This document shows, in pieces, positions 7,876 through 15,767 of a stretch of 64,000 nt of DNA (position 1 is the first letter of the stretch; each line of letters starts with the position of its first letter). This stretch comes from Vibrio chagasii (GTDB taxonomy: Bacteria > Pseudomonadota > Gammaproteobacteria > Enterobacterales > Vibrionaceae). The notes beneath the pieces were generated by a model that saw only the letters and a list, made by a program, of their open reading frames with translations, had not been told where the DNA came from and did not search any database. A program made the position numbers and the translations under genes. Location: assembly GCA_041879415.1 (NCBI GenBank), contig CP090852.1, forward strand, positions 1,674,001 to 1,738,000. The letters are read 5' to 3'.

Positions 7876-7995
7876 ATGAACAACTCGTTGTTACAGTCGC
7901 TAACTTTGTTGGCCCCTTCATCGCGTAGCGTTTTGCTTGCGGTTCTTTGTCCTGTTCCTTTGATGTCATTCGCTTGGCTCATGTTCACTCTATAA
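7876..7995 (+). CDS. 39-residue leader peptide ORF before nupC
   Basis: ATG at 7876 follows AAGGTG with nine bases between. The ORF runs 39 codons to TAA at 7993-7995, ending 18 bases before the nupC ATG. The nupC ribosome site (TAAGGA) overlaps this stop codon, so translation of the short ORF would deliver ribosomes to nupC. The product begins MNNSLLQSLTLL and has a hydrophobic half (SVLLAVLCPVPLMSFAWLMF), suggesting a membrane or nascent-chain peptide. Either a regulatory uORF or a small membrane protein is possible. Conservation has not been tested. Confidence 0.45.
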   Translation: MNNSLLQSLTLLAPSSRSVLLAVLCPVPLMSFAWLMFTL

Positions 7996-8013
7996 GGATT
8001 ACTAGGACACATT

Positions 8014-9222
8014 ATGAATATTCTATTTGGTTTTGTCGGTGTTATTGCACTGATTGCTTGCGCGTACCTGCTATCTGAAAGTCGTTCTTCGATTAACTGG
8101 AAAACGGTGATTCGTGCACTACTACTTCAAATCGGCTTCGCAGCTTTAGTTTTGTATTTCCCATGGGGACAGTTAGCGTTAACAAGTCTAAGTAATGGTG
8201 TTTCTAGCCTGCTTGGTTTTGCTGATGCGGGTATTGCTTTCCTTTTCGGTGATCTTGCTACTGAAGGTTTCATTTTCGCGGTTCGCGTACTTCCAATCAT
8301 TATCTTCTTCAGTGCTTTGATCTCTGCGCTTTATTACTTAGGCATCATGCAGAAAGTGATTCAAATCTTAGGTGGAGCGGTGCAAAAACTGCTTGGCACA
8401 AGTAAAGCTGAATCTCTGGTTGCGACTGGTAATATCTTCCTTTCTCAGGGTGAGTCTCCTCTTCTTATTCGTCCTTTTTTAAAGTCTATGACTCGTTCTG
8501 AACTGTTTGCTGTAATGGCAGGTGGTATGGCATCGGTAGCTGGTAGTGTGCTTGGTGGTTATGCAGGCTTGGGTGTTGAACTTAAATACCTTATTGCTGC
8601 GAGCTTCATGGCGGCTCCGGGTAGCTTGTTAATGGCGAAGATCATCGTTCCTGAACGCAGCACACCGAGTGACTACGACAACATTGAGCTAGATAAAGCT
8701 GACCAAAGCAACGTAATTGATGCATTGGCTAGCGGCGCGATGAACGGTATGAAGGTTGCGGTAGCTGTTGGTACGATGTTGATTGCATTTGTGAGCGTGA
8801 TTGCCATGGTAAACACTGGCTTAGAAAGCCTAGGTGATACGTTCGGCTTTGCGGGTATCACGCTGCAAGCTATCTTCGGTTACCTATTCTCACCACTAGC
8901 ATGGCTAATCGGTATCCCGAGTGATGAAGTATTAATGGCGGGTTCTTACATTGGTCAGAAGATCGTAATGAACGAATTTGTTGCTTTCATCGACTTCGTT
9001 GAAAACAAAGCGCTACTGTCTGAACACAGCCAAGTGATTGTGACATTTGCACTGTGTGGCTTTGCCAATATCGGCTCTATTGCGATTCAACTGGGTTCTA
9101 TCGGTGTAATGGCACCAGAGCGTCGCGCAGAAGTAGCGAACCTAGGTTTGAAAGCAGTCGCTGCTGGTACGCTAGCAAACCTAATGAGTGCATGTTTAGC
9201 GGGTATCTTCATCCTGCTTTAA
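8014..9222 (+). CDS. nupC: NupC-type concentrative nucleoside transporter
   Basis: A 402-residue inner-membrane symporter of the CNT family, which imports nucleosides with H+ or Na+. The N-terminal helices are followed by the nucleoside-binding core with the family motifs GNIFLSQGESPLLIRPFL, AGGMASVAGSVLGGYAGLGV and CGFANIGSIAIQLGSIGVMAPERR. The length is that of E. coli NupC (400). The ATG at 8014 has TAAGGA upstream, overlapping the stop of the 39-codon ORF. Expression is probably controlled by the long leader and by the CRP and PurR candidate sites. It is a single gene with its own terminator. Confidence 0.92.
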   Translation: MNILFGFVGVIALIACAYLLSESRSSINWKTVIRALLLQIGFAALVLYFPWGQLALTSLSNGVSSLLGFADAGIAFLFGDLATEGFIFAVRVLPIIIFFSALISALYYLGIMQKVIQILGGAVQKLLGTSKAESLVATGNIFLSQGESPLLIRPFLKSMTRSELFAVMAGGMASVAGSVLGGYAGLGVELKYLIAASFMAAPGSLLMAKIIVPERSTPSDYDNIELDKADQSNVIDALASGAMNGMKVAVAVGTMLIAFVSVIAMVNTGLESLGDTFGFAGITLQAIFGYLFSPLAWLIGIPSDEVLMAGSYIGQKIVMNEFVAFIDFVENKALLSEHSQVIVTFALCGFANIGSIAIQLGSIGVMAPERRAEVANLGLKAVAAGTLANLMSACLAGIFILL

Positions 9223-9254
9223 TCTAGATTGATCAAAAGCCGCTAGATTCAGTG

Positions 9255-9306
9255 AAAGCGGAGACCTTGATTACGGAGTTTACGTAAAGAAGGTCTCCGC
9301 TTTTTT
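9255..9306 (+). terminator. Rho-independent terminator of nupC
   Basis: AAAGCGGAGACCTT pairs with AAGGTCTCCGCTTTT across a 20-base loop and is followed by T residues, 33 bases after the stop. Confidence 0.88.
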
Positions 9307-9519
9307 GTGTCTGTGACAGAGGCGAATGAGATGAGGGTAAGGTTTTTCGTGCTGTATAGTGCGTAAAGCTTCACTCTGAAGAGTAATAGAGCAAGCTTCT
9401 TTTATCCTATATACTTGAATATTATTAGGTTGCGATTAGTCATATGCGGTTTCGAGTAGCGATGTTTGGTACCGATGAACAATAGTGGCAACCAAATTCA
9501 ACAAATCAAAGGTCTTCCC

Positions 9520-9789
9520 ATGAACATGCGCGTTCTCATTGGTCTTATCACCACCTTCATTGGCTTATTTGCGATGGTTTATCTTATTGCTGGTGGTGAA
9601 CAGTTTCCTATCTCTCAGTGGCCAAAAGAAGCTTATCTCGGTTTGGTATTTAGTGTTGTCTGGGGCGCGGGTGTAGCAGCATCGGCAGCGTACTTCTTTT
9701 CTGCACTGGTGTTCGTCACCGTTGCCGCGGTTTGCTATGCAATTGGCTACAAGATCGGTGGCTTATTTACTAACGACTCTGAAGCCTAG
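9520..9789 (+). CDS. Small inner-membrane protein of unknown function
   Basis: About 89 residues with two or three hydrophobic segments (VLIGLITTFIGLFAMVYLIA, YLGLVFSVVWGAGVAASAAYFFSALVFVTVAAVCYAIGY). I prefer the ATG at 9520 because AAAGG sits eight bases upstream. In-frame alternatives at 9475 (ATG) and 9466 (TTG) would add a polar 15-18 residue N-terminus and lack a clear ribosome site. No family is recognised. The methyltransferase gene follows within about 30 bp, so they may be co-transcribed. The 240 bp before it hold no other gene. Confidence 0.6.
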   Translation: MNMRVLIGLITTFIGLFAMVYLIAGGEQFPISQWPKEAYLGLVFSVVWGAGVAASAAYFFSALVFVTVAAVCYAIGYKIGGLFTNDSEA

Positions 9790-9820
9790 CTAGTCTGACT
9801 ATGTGGTTGAGTTGCATGTA

Positions 9821-10429
9821 ATGCATTGGCGCGATCGTTTTAAGGTGTATTGGTATCACCGAAAGCAAACCCATCGTTGGAAAGGGAACAAAGCAAAGTC
9901 TCTAGGTTGGACCAACGAAGAGAGCCAGTTGTGTCGCTTCGAAGTGATCGCACGCGCTACAGACTTTGAGAAAAAAAGTGTTTTGGACTTAGGTTGTGGT
10001 TACGGAGATCTGTTTGAACTACTCGACAGCATTTATCGTATCCAATCATACACAGGTGTTGATCAGCACTCTGGCTTCCTTAAAACGGCCAAGCAAAAGT
10101 ACACAGAAGCTCGCTGCCAATTTATTGCGGGTGACATGAGCAAGATGCCTCTAGAAACCCATGATGTGGTTATCGCTAGCGGTTCATTGAATTACATTTG
10201 TCGAGATTCTGATTACTTGACGAATATGATTACTCGGATGTTTGACCTAGCGAATCAAACCGTCATATTTAACCTTCTTAACTCTAGCCAGTACCCTTCG
10301 CGCAATACCTTGATGAGTTATCATCCTCAAGGCGTTTATCGCTTCTGTAAAACGCTGTGTGACGATGTGTCTTTGATTGAGGGTTACACCGAAGGTGACT
10401 TCACTATAGTGATGAACAAGGCTGTCTGA
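9821..10429 (+). CDS. Class I SAM-dependent methyltransferase
   Basis: About 202 residues. The SAM-binding motif I is SVLDLGCGYGDLFELL. The acidic end of strand 2 is YTGVDQHSG, and motif post-II is CQFIAGDMSKMPLETHDVVIASGSLNYI. This is the Rossmann-like fold of small-molecule or tRNA/lipid methyltransferases. The N-terminus is basic and aromatic (MHWRDRFKVYWYHRKQTHRWKG). An in-frame GTG at 9803 would add six residues; the ATG at 9821 is preferred. The substrate is unknown. It ends before a bidirectional terminator. Confidence 0.78.
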   Translation: MHWRDRFKVYWYHRKQTHRWKGNKAKSLGWTNEESQLCRFEVIARATDFEKKSVLDLGCGYGDLFELLDSIYRIQSYTGVDQHSGFLKTAKQKYTEARCQFIAGDMSKMPLETHDVVIASGSLNYICRDSDYLTNMITRMFDLANQTVIFNLLNSSQYPSRNTLMSYHPQGVYRFCKTLCDDVSLIEGYTEGDFTIVMNKAV

Positions 10430-10471
10430 GCGTTTTAGCTTTATGCGCGCTATTGATATGTCTCAGGTATT

Positions 10472-10507
10472 AAAAAGCCGCACGCCTTAAAGGTGTGCGG
10501 CTTTTTG
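10472..10507. terminator. Bidirectional rho-independent terminator
   Basis: AAAAAGCCGCACGCCTT and AAGGTGTGCGGCTTTTT form a long stem with runs of A and T on both sides, between two convergent genes. Confidence 0.9.
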
Positions 10508-10532
10508 GTTTTTGTTGTTTGGCTTAAGTGTT

Positions 10533-11705
10533 CTATTTATTCTCAACAAGCCCGTAAGGAATCGTTTTAAATACCTTTGGGTTTCCTTTGAAGGTTGGTG
10601 CTTCATTCACCTGTTGCCAGTCAAGCAACATGATTGCCAATACGTTGCGGTGCTCTCCGTATTCAAGATCAAAATCACCGGTGATTGAAGGGATCATGCC
10701 GCGCTTCTTATCAATCGAGGATTGGATAGCAAGTCGAGTCTTCTCTACCACTGGATCATCTTCAAGGCCTGCCAATAGGAAGGTTAAGCCAACCTCGGCA
10801 ATAACATCTTCTTTCGCACGCAGCAGGATAGTATCGATGTTCTCTCTAAAGTAATCGTAGATCCATTGGTGTTCTTGTTCGCTGACTTGATGTTGATAGT
10901 ACTCAGAATCACCGAAGATGACGTGTGTCATGCCGTAAATCTTATTGCCAAACTGTTGGCTAGAGAGCTTTTTATCTTTGTCGTCAGGGTACGCTTTTTT
11001 AAAGGTTTCGACGAACTCATCAACGACATCTTGCTCACCCAGTTGGCGCAGCCAATAAACCTGATTAGCGAGCTGAGCAGCCCACGCTTTCACCATGTCT
11101 TCATTGGTGACATACCGAGAAAAGTCATAGCGACGAATGATTTCGCGGAGTTTGGCGTCGTTCTTATGCTCTAAACCGTATTCATTGGCACGGGCCATGG
11201 AGCCAAGAAGGTCTACGCCAAGGTAGAGGTACTCGGGCATATGTTTGGTAATGTTGTAACGTCGTACACTACGCTCATCGTCGTCGCCGACATAAGAAGC
11301 CACTCGTTTTTCTGAATAGAGAACGATCTGCTCCATGGTATGGACGTCATTAGACAGGCTGCTGAGCTTACTTGCCACGCGAGCCATATCGCTCCATACC
11401 GCTGCTGCGTATTTATCATCTAATGTTTGACGATACATGCGCAGTCCGTAATGCCCCTCTTTAAAGGCCGGAAGCGTGTAAAGCTGGTTTTCATAGGTCT
11501 GACGAATCAAGTCGGCTGATTGTTTGAAAGATTGTTCTTGAGAGTAGAGAGATTCAGCTTGCGATTGAACAGCTGGTACGCTTGTTGCGTTATGGTTCTC
11601 TTGTACGTCAACCGCCCCGTTTGTTTCAGAGGAAGCTTGTGCGTGGAACGCAATGGCAACAGAAGTTGATAACAAGGTGCACAGAGTGAGAGTTTTTAAC
11701 TTCAT
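10533..11705 (-). CDS. Periplasmic helical protein, DUF3541-like
   Basis: A 390-residue secreted protein: residues 1-25 form a signal peptide (MKLKTLTLCTLLSTSVAIAF, cleavage near AQA-SS), followed by a low-complexity linker to about residue 50. The rest is all-helical, rich in Tyr, Arg and Asp. It recalls the Vibrio proteins annotated DUF3541, whose role is unknown; I assign this from memory of the pattern, not a search. No catalytic motif is visible. It is a single gene with its own terminator, and its upstream 285 bp (11706-11990) holds two copies of AATGTAAG. Confidence 0.65.
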   Translation of the reverse strand: MKLKTLTLCTLLSTSVAIAFHAQASSETNGAVDVQENHNATSVPAVQSQAESLYSQEQSFKQSADLIRQTYENQLYTLPAFKEGHYGLRMYRQTLDDKYAAAVWSDMARVASKLSSLSNDVHTMEQIVLYSEKRVASYVGDDDERSVRRYNITKHMPEYLYLGVDLLGSMARANEYGLEHKNDAKLREIIRRYDFSRYVTNEDMVKAWAAQLANQVYWLRQLGEQDVVDEFVETFKKAYPDDKDKKLSSQQFGNKIYGMTHVIFGDSEYYQHQVSEQEHQWIYDYFRENIDTILLRAKEDVIAEVGLTFLLAGLEDDPVVEKTRLAIQSSIDKKRGMIPSITGDFDLEYGEHRNVLAIMLLDWQQVNEAPTFKGNPKVFKTIPYGLVENK

Positions 11706-11990
11706 ATGAGTAAAGTACCAAGCTGATTAATCGTGAGTATAAAATAACACTGATGAATCCTTTAATGTAAGGTTTGGGTCAATACAATGTAAGCTTTATA
11801 AGGTTCATTTAGGTTTTTTGATTGAGTAATCAGTGTAGTTAACTGGTTATGAGTGATGAATGACTCAATAATGAATGTAGACCAGACTTAAAGTATGGAT
11901 TTTTAATCGCTTGTCGGCATACTGAAAAAACAAGCCAGAAATGAGCCGATTAAAGGCAGTAAACAGAACAATAGTGTTAGAGGTTCTCGA

Positions 11991-13346
11991 ATGCCAAGTC
12001 GTTTTAGCAAGCAGTGGCCTGCCAAAGTATTATCGTTGTTATTCTTCTTTGTTGTCGTGAGTGCAATTGAGCATTTTCACGCCAAGCAATTGACCTTTCT
12101 TAAAAATGAATCGTATTCGGTCGCCAAAAAGCAGCTCTCCATTATTCGATCTCGCATAGAAGCGACGATCGTGTCAGACATGTATATTCTCAATAACTTC
12201 TCAACACTTGTGACGATCAATCCTAATGGAGACCAAAAAGGTTGGGACCAGATTGCTCAGAACATCATTCGAGATGGCTTCCACATTCGCTTAATCGGCT
12301 TGGCTGAGAACGATGTACTTAATTTTGTTTATCCACTGGAAGGCAACGAACAAATCTTAGGTATTGACTATCGAGACCATCCAGTTCAATGGGAGTCGGT
12401 TGAGATCGCTCGCAACATAGGTAACACCTTTATTGCGGGTCCTTTTGATCTGTTCCAAGGTGGGCAAGCCTTAATAACAAGAACCCCTATCTTTAGAGAT
12501 CCTCCTTTTAACCAAAACTATTGGGGCGTATCGAGCGCGGTTATCGACCTAGATGCACTGTTAGAAGATGTAGGTGTTGGCAAAATTGAAAACAAATATA
12601 ACTTAGCCATTCGCGGTACAAACAGTGCCGGTAAAGATGGTGAGGTGTTCTATGGGACGCAAGAGGTGTTTAGCAATGCCTTTACTACCGAACAGGTTAA
12701 CTTTCCTTACGGGGGATGGTACTTAGCACTATCGGGTAATGAACATGTGCTAATGGATGTACCTTGGTATCGAATTCAAGCTGTTAGGCTCGTGGGCTAC
12801 ACCATAATGTTGATGCTTGCGATTGCCTTTATTGCGATTTATCGCCTATATCGGATTGCTGATAGCCGCTCTATGCATGACGAGCTAACGATGCTGCCAA
12901 ACCGCCGTTACTTTATGTATAGCCTTAAGCAAGCATTCAGAACCGTACAGAAACAGCCAACGAAAACCTTTGCAGTAGTGAACATCGATCTCGATGGTTT
13001 TAAGGCGATCAACGACACCTACGGGCATGCAGCGGGTGACAAGGTGTTAGTTGAGTGCGCAAAGCGAGTTAAGGGTAAGCTACGTACTTCTGATATTGTC
13101 GCACGAATTGGCGGGGATGAGTTCTTGGTTCTGCTACCGCGTATTATTGATGAGCAACATGTGGCATCGATTACCAAAAAACTACAAGATGCAATCTGCG
13201 AAACGCCCGTTGTTTACGAGGCGCACTCAATTTATCTCAGAATCAGCGTCGGTTGGGTGATTTATAACGACAGCTACAGTGATGTCGATGGTCTCTTGAA
13301 AGCCGCTGATGAAAAAATGTACGACCAGAAGCGTCAGATAACCTAG
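11991..13346 (+). CDS. Membrane diguanylate cyclase with periplasmic CHASE-like sensor
   Basis: The 451-residue protein has a first membrane segment at about residues 12-26 and a periplasmic CHASE-type domain at about 60-250 (LGIDYRDHPVQWESVEIAR, GPFDLFQGGQALITRTPIF). A second membrane segment lies near 265-285, followed by a cytoplasmic GGDEF domain. The catalytic motif is intact (ARIGGDEFLVLLPR). An RTSD sits exactly five residues before it, the classic RxxD I-site through which cyclic di-GMP inhibits the enzyme. It should therefore make cyclic di-GMP from two GTP and be product-inhibited. The ligand of the CHASE domain is unknown. It is a single gene. Confidence 0.88.
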   Translation: MPSRFSKQWPAKVLSLLFFFVVVSAIEHFHAKQLTFLKNESYSVAKKQLSIIRSRIEATIVSDMYILNNFSTLVTINPNGDQKGWDQIAQNIIRDGFHIRLIGLAENDVLNFVYPLEGNEQILGIDYRDHPVQWESVEIARNIGNTFIAGPFDLFQGGQALITRTPIFRDPPFNQNYWGVSSAVIDLDALLEDVGVGKIENKYNLAIRGTNSAGKDGEVFYGTQEVFSNAFTTEQVNFPYGGWYLALSGNEHVLMDVPWYRIQAVRLVGYTIMLMLAIAFIAIYRLYRIADSRSMHDELTMLPNRRYFMYSLKQAFRTVQKQPTKTFAVVNIDLDGFKAINDTYGHAAGDKVLVECAKRVKGKLRTSDIVARIGGDEFLVLLPRIIDEQHVASITKKLQDAICETPVVYEAHSIYLRISVGWVIYNDSYSDVDGLLKAADEKMYDQKRQIT

Positions 13347-13509
13347 AGATAATCTTAGTTGCGATTAGAATTTAGTTGCTGAATGTGGGGAAAAGCCTCA
13401 GAATACCGCGCTTTGCTCCGTATCAATGATTTGATCAGCAAAAGCTGCAGCGGCACCCTTTTATCATTTGTCGCTCGTACTAAATGTTATTCAACTGAGA
13501 AAATAATCT

Positions 13510-15132
13510 ATGAGTTTTACCTCCCTTGGCCTTTCAGAACCAATCCTTAAAGCTATTGAAGCACAAGGTTACGATAAGCCATCACCAATCCAAGAGAAAG
13601 CCGTGCCAGCTGTCCTGACGGGCAAAGATGTAATGGCCGCTGCTCAAACAGGGACAGGTAAAACTGCTGGCTTCACGCTACCTATTCTTGAATTGCTATC
13701 AAAAGGCCCTCGTGTTCGTCAGAACCAAGTGCGCGCATTAGTATTAACACCGACTCGTGAACTTGCTGCACAGGTGAATGGCAGTGTTGTTAAGTACGGT
13801 ATCAATCTACCTTTGACTTCGAGTGTTGTATTCGGTGGCGTAAAAATTAACCCTCAGATGCAAAAACTGCGTAAAGGCAGTGATGTGCTGGTGGCAACAC
13901 CGGGTCGCTTGCTTGATCTATACAACCAAAATGCTGTGCGCTTCGATCAACTTGAGATCCTAGTCCTAGATGAAGCGGACCGTATGCTAGACATGGGTTT
14001 CATCCGCGATATTCGTAAGATCTTGGCTTTCTTGCCTAAGAAACGTCAGAACCTACTGTTCTCTGCAACCTTCTCTGATGACATCCGCAGCCTAGCGAAA
14101 GGCTTGGTTAATAACCCGGTTGAAATCTCAGTAAGCCCTGCAAACTCGACGGCGAAAACGGTTGAACAGAGCATCTACCCAGTCGATAAGAAGAGAAAGA
14201 GCCCAATGCTTGCGAAGCTGATCAAAGACAATGATTGGCGTCAGGTGTTGGTATTTAGCAAAACTAAGCACGGTGCTAATAAACTGGCTCGTTTCCTAGA
14301 TGAACAAGGCATTACTGCTGCACCTATACATGGTAACAAGAGCCAGGGCGCTCGTACCAAAGCGTTAGAGAACTTCAAAACGGGTAAGGTTCGAGTATTG
14401 GTTGCAACTGATATCGCGGCTCGTGGTATTGATATCCCACAATTACCTCAAGTGGTTAACTTCGACCTTCCACACGTATCAGAAGACTATGTACACCGCA
14501 TTGGTCGTACAGGACGTGCTGGTGAAGTCGGTAAAGCAATTTCATTGGTTTGTGCAGATGAAGTTGGTGAGCTTTTCGGAATTGAGCGTCTGATCCAGCA
14601 AGTGTTAGAGCGTCGCGAGCTGGAAGGTTTCTCGCCAGTTAATAAGCTGCCTGAGTCTCGTTTGGATACTCGCCCAATCAAGCCTAAAAAGCCGAAGAAA
14701 GCGAAACAACCACGTGAACATGTGGATGGTCAACGCTCGGGTGATAATGCTCGCGGTCATAAGCCTGCAGGCAAGAACAAGCGCCATGTTCCAGGTACAG
14801 GTTCTGCGCCAAAACGTAAACCTACACGCGCTAGGAAGCCTGCTGAAAACGGTTCAACTGCTGCGGGTGAAGAGAAGTCAGTAAGAAACAATGGCAGTAA
14901 CTTCAAGCGTGGGAATACAGGTAAGAAGCCAGCTTCGAACCACTCGAATTCACAAAGTAAGTCAGGTTCACAGAGTCGTTCAGGTTCAAAAAACAATCAA
15001 GGTAAGCCGACAGGCTCTGGCAAGGCGAAGAAGTCTGGATACGGTGGTAGTTACGGACCGGGTAAGTCATCAAACAAGCCATCAACAAATAAACCGTCTC
15101 GTTCTCGCTCGAAGCCAGCACCTCAAAAGTAA
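13510..15132 (+). CDS. rhlE: DEAD-box RNA helicase RhlE
   Basis: A 540-residue ATP-dependent RNA helicase. Motifs in order: Q motif near residue 28 (PSPIQEKAVPAV), Walker A AAQTGTGKT at 44-52, PTRELAAQ at 81-88, DEAD at 154-157, SAT at 185-187, and HRIGRTGRAG in the second RecA-like domain. The core ends near residue 385. The remaining 150 residues are a disordered, strongly basic tail of Lys/Arg/Gly/Ser/Asn repeats, typical of RhlE and used for RNA binding. RhlE acts in ribosome assembly and RNA turnover. It is monocistronic with a terminator 85 bp downstream. Confidence 0.93.
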   Translation: MSFTSLGLSEPILKAIEAQGYDKPSPIQEKAVPAVLTGKDVMAAAQTGTGKTAGFTLPILELLSKGPRVRQNQVRALVLTPTRELAAQVNGSVVKYGINLPLTSSVVFGGVKINPQMQKLRKGSDVLVATPGRLLDLYNQNAVRFDQLEILVLDEADRMLDMGFIRDIRKILAFLPKKRQNLLFSATFSDDIRSLAKGLVNNPVEISVSPANSTAKTVEQSIYPVDKKRKSPMLAKLIKDNDWRQVLVFSKTKHGANKLARFLDEQGITAAPIHGNKSQGARTKALENFKTGKVRVLVATDIAARGIDIPQLPQVVNFDLPHVSEDYVHRIGRTGRAGEVGKAISLVCADEVGELFGIERLIQQVLERRELEGFSPVNKLPESRLDTRPIKPKKPKKAKQPREHVDGQRSGDNARGHKPAGKNKRHVPGTGSAPKRKPTRARKPAENGSTAAGEEKSVRNNGSNFKRGNTGKKPASNHSNSQSKSGSQSRSGSKNNQGKPTGSGKAKKSGYGGSYGPGKSSNKPSTNKPSRSRSKPAPQK

Positions 15133-15216
15133 AACTAGCACTATATGAACTGAGGGTAGGGCGCTAAGCTGAGCGTTGTTTCTAGGAAACGTTTCCAGTC
15201 TGTGTAGAACCGAATA

Positions 15217-15253
15217 AACGCGAATATTGATCATCAATGTTCGCGTTTTTTTA
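15217..15253 (+). terminator. Rho-independent terminator of rhlE
   Basis: AAACGCGAATATTGAT pairs with ATCAATGTTCGCGTTT around a two-base centre and runs into seven T residues. Confidence 0.88.
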
Positions 15254-15392
15254 TGCGTGATGTTCTGAAAAGGAGAGAGCTGGTGGAGGCTAAACCTATT
15301 GAATAAACTAAAAAATAGTGATTTGACTCAATGGTAGTCAATTTTTAATGATTGTTTAATAACAACATAATCACTAGCGTTTTTGTTGTTAT

Positions 15393-15405
15393 TTGCAATT
15401 TGCAA
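15393..15405. promoter_or_regulatory. LuxO-type upstream activator site for the first Qrr gene
   Basis: TTGCA-ATT-TGCAA is an exact match to the TTGCA-N3-TGCAA element described for LuxO in Vibrio. It sits about 90 bp before the -24 box. The whole gap 15254-15480 holds no supported protein gene. Confidence 0.7.
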
Positions 15406-15480
15406 TTCCAGTTTGCAAAACAAACAGGAATTTACGGCTAATACGTGTCCAGATGCGTAGTAAATAGGTGATTTAAAAGT

Positions 15481-15496
15481 TGGCACGTATGCTGCA
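15481..15496 (+). promoter_or_regulatory. Sigma-54 promoter (-24/-12) of the first Qrr gene
   Basis: TGGCACGTATGCTGCA carries the -24 TGGCAC and -12 TGCA elements with the GG and GC pairs exactly 12 bases apart, as sigma-54 requires. It places the transcript start near 15507. Confidence 0.85.
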
Positions 15497-15506
15497 TTGT
15501 TAAAGG

Positions 15507-15612
15507 TGACCCTTCTTAAGCCGAGGGTCACCTAGCCAACTGACGTTGTTAGTGAACCTTTATTGTTCACACAAAATATATGACCAATCACCCTTTTGTG
15601 ATTGGTTTTTTT
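15507..15612 (+). ncRNA. qrr: Qrr small regulatory RNA, copy A
   Basis: The transcript of about 105 nt begins TGACCC. Stem 1 pairs GTGACCCT with AGGGTCAC. The central single-stranded block from 15527 to 15558 contains CTAGCCAACTGACGTTGTTA, which I recognise as the conserved core of Vibrio Qrr RNAs that pairs with luxR/hapR, aphA and luxO mRNAs via Hfq. A second stem is GTGAAC/GTTCAC. The 3' terminator is CCAATCAC/GTGATTGG followed by eight T. The sigma-54 promoter and LuxO-type site complete the picture. The core is identical to copy B at 23053-23162; the two diverge only in the 3' third. The number (qrr1-5) cannot be given without synteny. Confidence 0.93.
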
Positions 15613-15767
15613 TGCCTGAATTTTAGGTTCTATTTTTGTTTTACTTCTTATTATCTTCCAAAACCAAGCAGACCGAATTATTCATTAACCCTAATTAGCT
15701 CAACTTTGCTAAGCAAAACAAGCAGAGCATGAATGCTAAGATCCATGCTCCACTGGTTTCGCTATTA

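Noticed and set aside
11765..11800. Two copies of AATGTAAG upstream of the DUF3541-like gene
   Set aside because: Two short copies in AT-rich DNA are not enough to claim an operator.
15328..15531. A 67-codon ORF on the minus strand
   Set aside because: It overlaps the LuxO-type site, sigma-54 promoter and 5' part of Qrr copy A, and its translation shows no protein-like pattern.
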